The notes under the pieces are model-generated. The model was given only the letters and a program-made list of their open reading frames with translations. It was not told the origin of the DNA and ran no database searches. Positions 58,829-64,000 of a stretch of DNA of 64,000 nt are shown piece after piece. This DNA comes from Flavobacterium johnsoniae (lineage in GTDB: Bacteria > Bacteroidota > Bacteroidia > Flavobacteriales > Flavobacteriaceae): positions 248,001 to 312,000 of the forward strand of contig NZ_MLFK01000001.1 in the NCBI RefSeq assembly GCF_001879205.1, given 5' to 3'. How positions within the stretch are numbered: the first letter of the stretch is position 1; each line of letters starts with the position of its first letter. The translations under genes were made by a program, and so were the position numbers.

Positions 58829-58865
58829 AAAAAAAATCCCGATTTACAAATCGGGATTTTTTTTA
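58829..58865. terminator. Bidirectional terminator after mutB
   Basis: AAAAATCCCGATTT / AAATCGGGATTTTT with two-base loop and T-runs on both sides; it serves both mutB and the minus-strand lysozyme-like gene. Confidence 0.9.
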
Positions 58866-59510
58866 ATCGTTTATTGTCGCATTACTATCTGCTTCAATAA
58901 AAGAAAGATCATAACCTCCAAAGTCTCGCATGTAACTTTTTAACGAAGTTCCAAAAGCATCTCTAAAATGCCTGTTTCCTTTGTGTTTAAAAAAGTTTTT
59001 TACAGATCCGGCGCCGCCAAGATGTGCCGCCGCTAAAATACCAGATTCGGTAATTTCGATTCCATTGATGATTTTTCCTTCGTACTTTTCAATTTCATTA
59101 CGCAAAATCCATTTGTTTTTGGATAATAAGGCAACAAAAGCTTTTTCCTGCAAGGCTGGATCTTTTAGAAATTCTTTATCACTTCTGATCCCAATAGCTC
59201 TTAAGGCTTTTGAACCAAATTGATATTTTCCCATATACCCCAGTGAATTTACCAGTCGGTATTTTCCTTGAGATTCTTTAAAAGCAACTGCTTCTTTAAA
59301 GCTTATCAGGCGTTTTTCTGTAAATAAAATATTTACTTTTTTTAATTCAGGATAGTCATCCTTGTCTTTCGATGGAAGTAAGTATTCGGATCCATCTGTT
59401 TTTTCTATTAAAAACCAAGGTTTGGTTTCTACATTAAAGGGTTTAAAACCCAAAGTTAAAAATGTAATAATAACGATTAAACTCGCATAAAAATACCATT
59501 TCTTTATCAT
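58863..59510 (-). CDS. Lysozyme-like / lytic transglycosylase-fold protein
   Basis: 215 residues from the ATG at 59510; a -7 element at 59559-59566 lies behind it, so the open frame up to 59645 is not translated. Seen: signal anchor 'MIKKWYFYASLIVIITFLTLGF', a linker, then 'AVAFKESQGKYRLVNSLGYMGKYQFGSKALRAIG', where Glu in 'FKESQG' and 'GYMGKYQFG' match the catalytic Glu and GxYQ motif of the SLT lysozyme-like fold, and 'ILAAAHLGGAGSVKNFF'. Probably cuts peptidoglycan in the periplasm. The family is common in Flavobacteriia but I know no characterised member. Confidence 0.82.
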   Translation of the reverse strand: MIKKWYFYASLIVIITFLTLGFKPFNVETKPWFLIEKTDGSEYLLPSKDKDDYPELKKVNILFTEKRLISFKEAVAFKESQGKYRLVNSLGYMGKYQFGSKALRAIGIRSDKEFLKDPALQEKAFVALLSKNKWILRNEIEKYEGKIINGIEITESGILAAAHLGGAGSVKNFFKHKGNRHFRDAFGTSLKSYMRDFGGYDLSFIEADSNATIND

Positions 59511-59558
59511 AATTTGTTTTTCTTCAAACGCTGTCACCTTTTTGAAATTTCTACGATG

Positions 59559-59566
59559 CAAAGATA
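59559..59566 (-). promoter_or_regulatory. -7 element TATCTTTG for the lysozyme-like gene
   Basis: Exact minus-strand TAnnTTTG 48 bases before the ATG at 59510; settles the start site. Leader about 42 bases. Confidence 0.55.
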
Positions 59567-60018
59567 CGCAATACAAAACAATACTGTTAATCAACGATTT
59601 ACAGGTTTTGAAAATTTTAGAATTCTTGCTTAAACCACTAATCATGCAGTTTTCGACGCTTTACCTAAAATTGAAAACAAGAACCAAAATGCCAATATTA
59701 AATTTACAAAAAAGGGCATTTTTATCAATTTTTTATCATTTTTGTTAAAATAGAAAGGCAAAACCTACACAAACAAACTATTTTATATCAAAAACTCATT
59801 TCATATTACATAATTTTTATTTTTATTAACAAGTTAAAACCTATTTTTAAAGTATGTTTTTGATTTTTTTATCTAAAAATAGCTTTTTAAAAATTATTTT
59901 CGGTCATTTTTTGACCTTCGTTTTATTAGAAATAAACTTCAAATTAAAATAAAAGTGGTTGATTTTTTATCACAATAATGACATTGAAGAATGATAATTC
60001 GGTATTGATTTTTTATAT
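59567..60018. other. AT-rich gap without a supported gene
   Basis: About 450 bases between the lysozyme-like gene and the mltG terminator. Very AT-rich, with long T and A runs; the one open frame (plus strand 59542-59748) has no start-site signal and no recognisable product. I see nothing else in it. Confidence 0.6.
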
Positions 60019-60051
60019 TAAAAAAACCGAAGCTTTGGACTTCGGTTTTTA
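60019..60051 (-). terminator. Terminator after mltG
   Basis: AAAAACCGAAG / CTTCGGTTTTT around seven bases; minus-strand T-run follows. Confidence 0.88.
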
Positions 60052-60082
60052 TTTGATTCTTCTTATTGAAGAAAACTAATCT

Positions 60083-61123
60083 TTATCTGTTCACACCCTG
60101 ACTAGCAATCCAGTCAGAATACTTTTTTGCATTTTTAGTATGATCTGCATAATTAGATGCAAATTCATGATAACCAAAACGATCTATACTTGCACAAAAA
60201 TAAATGTAATCATTTTTCTCTGGATTTAAAACTGCCTCAAGTGCCGTAATATCTGCCATAGCAATTGGACCTGGCGGAAGGCCGATATGTATGTAGGTAT
60301 TGTATGGAGATTTCATAACCAAATCGTTATAAAAAACTCTTTTTATTACCTGATCGAAATTATTGTCTCTCAATTTTAAAGCATAAATAACAGTTGGATC
60401 CGCTTGTAATGGCATTTCTAAACGTAAACGATTCAAATAAACACCTGCAATTCGAGGTCTTTCATCTTTTTTAACCGATTCTTTGTGCACAATAGAAGCT
60501 AAAATAGAAACCTGAACTGGAGTCAATCCTTGTTTTTTGGCTTGTTCAATTCTTTCAGGAGTCCAAAACTTATGGTATTCTTTAATCATTTTATCACGAA
60601 ATTTCTCTGCAGATGTATTCCAGTAAACTTCATAAGTATTTGGAATAAACATAGCAAAAACATTCTCTTCGTTAAATCCATTTGCTGCTAAGAAAGTAGA
60701 ATCTTTAAATGCTTTCATTAATGATAAACTATCAGCCTCGATTTGAGAGCCTACTCTTCCGGCAAAATTCTCTAGACGTTCCTGATTATTAAAAGCTAAT
60801 TTTACTGGAACATTGGAACGCATGGCACGAACCAAGTCTATATTATTCATATCTTTTTTAAGAAGAAAACGTCCTGATTTTACATTTTCAGGATAACTTC
60901 TTTTACTGGCAACCATTTCAAAATTGTCAAAATTCTTGATGTATGGTTCTAGTATTTTTTTGACGTCAGTGTAGTTAGCTCCTGTAGGGACATATACATA
61001 GAGTTCTTTTTCTTCAAATTTGGTATTGGCACTAAAAATTCGGCTTATTAGAATAAATCCGTAAATCATTAAAACTGAAATTACGGCTACAGCGGTTATG
61101 GTGATGATTTTTTTTAATTTCAA
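60083..61123 (-). CDS. mltG: Endolytic transglycosylase MltG
   Basis: 346 residues. Seen: N-terminal membrane helix 'ITITAVAVISVLMIYGFILI', a LysM-like fold 'VYVPTGANYTDVKKILEPY', and the YceG catalytic domain with 'SILASIVHKESVKKDERPRIAGVYLNRLRLEMPLQADPTVIYAL' (catalytic Glu in HKES) and 'SPYNTYIHIGLPPGPIAMADITALEAVLNP'. Cuts nascent glycan strands and ends their growth. Last gene of a dapF-GNAT-mltG run; the GNAT stop is 11 bases upstream. Confidence 0.96.
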   Translation of the reverse strand: MKLKKIITITAVAVISVLMIYGFILISRIFSANTKFEEKELYVYVPTGANYTDVKKILEPYIKNFDNFEMVASKRSYPENVKSGRFLLKKDMNNIDLVRAMRSNVPVKLAFNNQERLENFAGRVGSQIEADSLSLMKAFKDSTFLAANGFNEENVFAMFIPNTYEVYWNTSAEKFRDKMIKEYHKFWTPERIEQAKKQGLTPVQVSILASIVHKESVKKDERPRIAGVYLNRLRLEMPLQADPTVIYALKLRDNNFDQVIKRVFYNDLVMKSPYNTYIHIGLPPGPIAMADITALEAVLNPEKNDYIYFCASIDRFGYHEFASNYADHTKNAKKYSDWIASQGVNR

Positions 61124-61134
61124 AGCTACTTAGT

Positions 61135-61668
61135 TTAAATGTTTTTATTGATTAACTGAAAAATTGCTTCATCATGATAGTGGTTATTTAGCAAAATCCA
61201 GTCTTTTTTAATTCCTATTTTCTCAAAACCAAATTTAGTAAAAAGAGCTATACTTGCTTCATTATTTGTACTAATATTTGCATAAAGCTGGTGTAGATTT
61301 AAATTAAAAAATGCATAATTAATTAAAAGCTCTAAAGCCTCAGAACCAATATTTTGTCCTCGATTTTCCTTTTTTTGAATAACAATACCAATTCCCGCCC
61401 GGTTATTTCTTGGATCAAATTCAAATAAATCAATCAAACCTATAGCAGGAAAATCCTCATCCTGGCAAATTGCTAAACGTAATTGTTTAGCTTCATAGAT
61501 ATCTTGCTGTGCATTTTCAAGATATTGGCGAATCAAAAAACGACTGTATGGAGTATTAGTATTGCTAACTTCCCAAATGCTCTGATCATTTTCCATAGCA
61601 TATACAAACTCTAAATCTTCAGGTTCAAGCGAACGAAGATAAATGGTATCGCCTTTGAGTGTTATCAT
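61135..61668 (-). CDS. GNAT-family N-acetyltransferase
   Basis: 177 residues. Seen: 'ITLKGDTIYLRSLEPEDLEFVYAMEND', acetyl-CoA loop 'IGIVIQKKENRGQNIGSEALELLINYAF' and 'NEASIALFTKFGFEKIG', as in SpeG/RimJ-like GNATs. Polyamine or protein acetylation is possible; substrate unknown. Between dapF and mltG, 11 bases before mltG; a cell-wall link is only suggested by position. Confidence 0.9.
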   Translation of the reverse strand: MITLKGDTIYLRSLEPEDLEFVYAMENDQSIWEVSNTNTPYSRFLIRQYLENAQQDIYEAKQLRLAICQDEDFPAIGLIDLFEFDPRNNRAGIGIVIQKKENRGQNIGSEALELLINYAFFNLNLHQLYANISTNNEASIALFTKFGFEKIGIKKDWILLNNHYHDEAIFQLINKNI

Positions 61669-61739
61669 ACTTTAATTTTAGATTGCAGATTTTATATTTT
61701 AGATTTTGAATCTGTCTTTTACTCCGTTCAGAATGAGTA

Positions 61740-62522
61740 TTAAATTTCTATAGTTCCTTTAAAAACAAATTTTGCCGGACCTGTAAGGAATACATTTGTA
61801 AAGTGATCACCTGCTTTATCAAAAGAAACTACAAGTTTTCCTCCTTCAACATTTAAGTTAATCGAAGTTTGGTCTGTTTCTCCAATAGCATTCATAGCAA
61901 TTGCCACAGCTGTAGCACCGGTTCCGCAAGCCAGTGTTTCATCTTCTACACCTCTTTCGTAAGTACGCAGAGAAAAAGTACTATCATCGATTTTCTTAAC
62001 GAAATTGACATTACTGCCTTTTTGTCCGTATAAATCGCCATAACGAATAGCGGCTCCGTTTTCTTTTACATTATAATGTTCTAAATCGTCTACAATTTGT
62101 ACATGATGCGGCGATCCGGTATTTAAAAAGGTATAAGTATCTTTTTTTTGCACTTCATCAACATCAATCATTTGCAATGAAACAATTGCGTCATTTCCTA
62201 CCGATGCATGATGTAAACCATCTGTAGCAATAAAAGTTGTTTTGTTATCAATAACCCCTAATTGATTTGCGAAAGCTACCAAACAACGGCCGCCATTGCC
62301 GCACATTGAACTTGGGTTTCCATCTGAATTATAGTAAACCATTCTAAAATCAGTTTCAGAATCATTTTCTAACAAAATAAGTCCGTCCGCCCCAATTCCG
62401 AAACGTCTGTCGCACAAGCGTTCAATTAACTTTACATCTTCTTTTGGAAAGAAATTAGATCTGTTATCGATCATCACAAAATCATTACCTGTACCTTGAT
62501 ATTTATAAAATTCTACTTGCAT
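61740..62522 (-). CDS. dapF: Diaminopimelate epimerase
   Basis: 260 residues. Seen: 'YQGTGNDFVMIDN', catalytic Cys74 in 'SSMCGNGGRCLVAF' and catalytic Cys199 in 'EDETLACGTGATAVA'. Interconverts LL- and meso-diaminopimelate for lysine and peptidoglycan synthesis. Own promoter at 62543-62550. Probably leads the dapF-GNAT-mltG run, joining precursor synthesis and glycan cleavage on one transcript. Confidence 0.97.
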   Translation of the reverse strand: MQVEFYKYQGTGNDFVMIDNRSNFFPKEDVKLIERLCDRRFGIGADGLILLENDSETDFRMVYYNSDGNPSSMCGNGGRCLVAFANQLGVIDNKTTFIATDGLHHASVGNDAIVSLQMIDVDEVQKKDTYTFLNTGSPHHVQIVDDLEHYNVKENGAAIRYGDLYGQKGSNVNFVKKIDDSTFSLRTYERGVEDETLACGTGATAVAIAMNAIGETDQTSINLNVEGGKLVVSFDKAGDHFTNVFLTGPAKFVFKGTIEI

Positions 62523-62542
62523 TTTTTTGTCATTAAGAAATA

Positions 62543-62550
62543 CAAAAGTA
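62543..62550 (-). promoter_or_regulatory. -7 element TACTTTTG for dapF
   Basis: Exact minus-strand TAnnTTTG 20 bases before the ATG at 62522. No -33 TTG at the right distance. Confidence 0.55.
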
Positions 62551-62694
62551 CGAAGAAACTACGAAGATTAATTAATGAAATGTTAATCAATGTTAAAGAG
62601 CGTTAAAGCATTTTTTGAAATAATTTTTTGGCATAATTTTACGTTATAAATGTTAAAAACAAATACCTAAATAACTTAAAACATAAACTGTAAT

Positions 62695-64000
62695 ATGAAA
62701 AAATTTTCAACCTTATTTTTAGTTTCACTACTAAGCGGTGCTACTACCCTTGGTGCTTACAAGTTATTATTTGACGGCAGTGATTCTTTCTTTGGAAAAG
62801 GAAATTCTGTTGTTACTCTTGCTCCTAGTTCATACGGCAAAACTGTTGGATTACCGGGCGAAGCAGTTGATTTTACCGAAGCTGCAGACAAAACAATTCA
62901 CACAGTTGTACACGTAAAAAATGTTTCCAGAAGAACGGTCAGCAATCCTATGCTTGAATTTTTCTATGGTTATGGAGGACAGCAGCAGCAAGAACAAGTA
63001 GGAACCGGTTCTGGTGTAATTATTTCTGAAGATGGATATATCGTGACAAATAACCACGTTATTAAAGATGCATCTGAAATTGAAATTACATTAAACAACA
63101 AAAAATCATACAAAGCAAAACTTATAGGTACAGATTCTAAAATGGACATCGCATTATTAAAAATTAATGCGGATGAAAAATTACCTTATACAGCTTTCGC
63201 TAATTCTGATTCTGTCAAAATCGGAGAATGGGTTTTAGCAGTTGGGAATCCTTATAATTTGACTTCAACAGTTACGGCCGGAATTGTTTCTGCAAAAGCC
63301 AGAAATTTAGACCAAAGCGGTATTCAGTCATTTATTCAAACAGATGCTGCTGTAAACCCTGGAAATTCTGGTGGAGCATTGGTAAATACAAGAGGTGAAT
63401 TAATTGGAATTAACACTATGATTTCGTCTATGACTGGATCTTATGTTGGGTATTCTTTTGCTGTTCCATCAAACATTGCCCGAAAAATTATTGAAGATAT
63501 AATGGAATATGGGAATGTTCAAAGAGGAATTCTGGGCGTAGAAGGAGGTGAATTGAACAGCACAGCATCTAAAGAATTAGGAATTACAGAAACTCAAGGT
63601 TTTTATATTAACAAAGTTTCTAAAAACTCTGGTGCAGAAAAAGCAGGTCTTACTAAAGGAGATATTATCGTAAAACTTGACGAACAAAACATTTCAACTT
63701 TTGCTGATCTTTCTGGTTACATAAATACAAAACGTCCAAATGATGTGGTTAAAGTAACTTATATTAAAGACGGAAAAACAAAAACTGTTCCTGTTACTTT
63801 AAGTAAAAATGAATTCTTTAGCACTGAATTTAAAGGAATTGAATTAGAAAACATTGATGCTGCCGATAAAAAGAAATTCAGAATTGATTACGGTGTAAAA
63901 ATCAAAAACATTACAAATGAAAATTTAATGCAATATCAAAGTGAATTGCAGGGAAATATCATCTTGAGTATCGATAATGTAAAAGCTACAAATGTTGAAA
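62695..64000 (+). CDS. Trypsin-like serine protease HtrA/DegP (3' end cut by window edge)
   Basis: 435 codons from the ATG at 62695 to the edge, no stop yet. Seen: signal/anchor 'MKKFSTLFLVSLLSGATTLGAY', protease domain with His121 ('TNNHVIKD'), Asp151 ('SKMDIALL') and Ser225 ('NPGNSGGAL'), a Gln-rich loop 'YGYGGQQQQEQ' near 92-101, then a first PDZ domain (about 275-365, 'GFYINKVSKNSGAEKAGLTKGDIIVKLD') and the start of a second. Degrades or refolds misfolded envelope proteins. Divergent from dapF across 172 bases in which no exact -7 element for this gene was found. Confidence 0.96.
   Translation, partial: MKKFSTLFLVSLLSGATTLGAYKLLFDGSDSFFGKGNSVVTLAPSSYGKTVGLPGEAVDFTEAADKTIHTVVHVKNVSRRTVSNPMLEFFYGYGGQQQQEQVGTGSGVIISEDGYIVTNNHVIKDASEIEITLNNKKSYKAKLIGTDSKMDIALLKINADEKLPYTAFANSDSVKIGEWVLAVGNPYNLTSTVTAGIVSAKARNLDQSGIQSFIQTDAAVNPGNSGGALVNTRGELIGINTMISSMTGSYVGYSFAVPSNIARKIIEDIMEYGNVQRGILGVEGGELNSTASKELGITETQGFYINKVSKNSGAEKAGLTKGDIIVKLDEQNISTFADLSGYINTKRPNDVVKVTYIKDGKTKTVPVTLSKNEFFSTEFKGIELENIDAADKKKFRIDYGVKIKNITNENLMQYQSELQGNIILSIDNVKATNVE

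Noticed and set aside
59511-59645. N-terminal extension of the lysozyme-like protein
   Set aside because: An exact -7 promoter element lies inside it and the ATG at 59510 starts a proper signal anchor.
59542-59748. Plus-strand 68-codon frame beside the lysozyme-like gene
   Set aside because: AT-rich, overlaps the promoter of the opposite gene, no recognisable product or start signal.

Overview
The window is chromosomal DNA from a Flavobacterium-like member of the Bacteroidota. The support is internal: AT-rich DNA; -7 promoter elements of the Bacteroidota type TAnnTTTG in front of many genes; weak or absent Shine-Dalgarno sites and several TTG/GTG starts; and typical families (SusC/TonB-plug-like modules, CarboxypepD_reg-like domain, LytTR regulators, split methylmalonyl-CoA mutase, MtaB, PorT-like barrels). 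Gene content is almost entirely housekeeping and accessory metabolism. I saw no phage, insertion sequence, CRISPR array or rRNA. One tRNA (Trp) is present.

Layout. 0-2.8 kb: an Asp/Asn beta-hydroxylase fragment and an adenylylsulfate-kinase-like gene (minus), then a cysteine-free sirtuin overlapping a fatty-acid-hydroxylase-family membrane protein. 2.9-11 kb: purB, a large CPA2 cation/proton antiporter, a 1-Cys peroxiredoxin, an AEC transporter, and two regulator/effector pairs (Crp-like + DoxX-like; Rrf2 + NAD(P)-binding oxidoreductase). 11-16.2 kb: meaB, an LtaS-type sulfatase-fold enzyme, a small acidic protein and a MATE pump. 16.4-21 kb: three outer-membrane barrel proteins around a LytS/LytR-type two-component pair. 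21-29.4 kb: PPK2, unknown exported proteins, then a sigma factor / anti-sigma-like / vWA cluster in which two proteins carry the same TonB-plug-like module. 29.4-42 kb: mtaB, small enzymes, a solitary degenerate DEAD-box domain, an NtrC-type regulator lacking a DNA-binding domain, a NatAB-like ABC transporter, dnaJ-grpE, a candidate small RNA, tRNA-Trp and hisS. 42-54 kb: MacB-like permease, prmC, ribD, yigZ, ybgC, dnaA, protein tyrosine phosphatase, RsmI-like methylase, aminotransferase and SDR. 54-64 kb: udk, ftsB/divIC-like, mutA-mutB (methylmalonyl-CoA mutase), lysozyme-like protein, mltG, dapF and the start of an HtrA/DegP protease.

Functional links. The mutase subunits (55-58.8 kb) and the chaperone GTPase MeaB (11.4 kb) serve the same B12 step although 44 kb apart. 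grpE-dnaJ share one clear promoter. The sigma/anti-sigma/vWA genes look like one envelope-signalling unit and are the best candidate for something under-described.

Intergenic DNA is unusually structured. At least six families of perfect or near-perfect inverted repeats recur between genes, mostly where terminators are expected, and one palindrome has become part of the mutB reading frame. No single unmistakably new system was found; the strongest leads are the plug-module signalling cluster, the promoter-to-terminator noncoding unit at 40.07-40.21 kb, and regulators or enzymes that lack normally essential parts.
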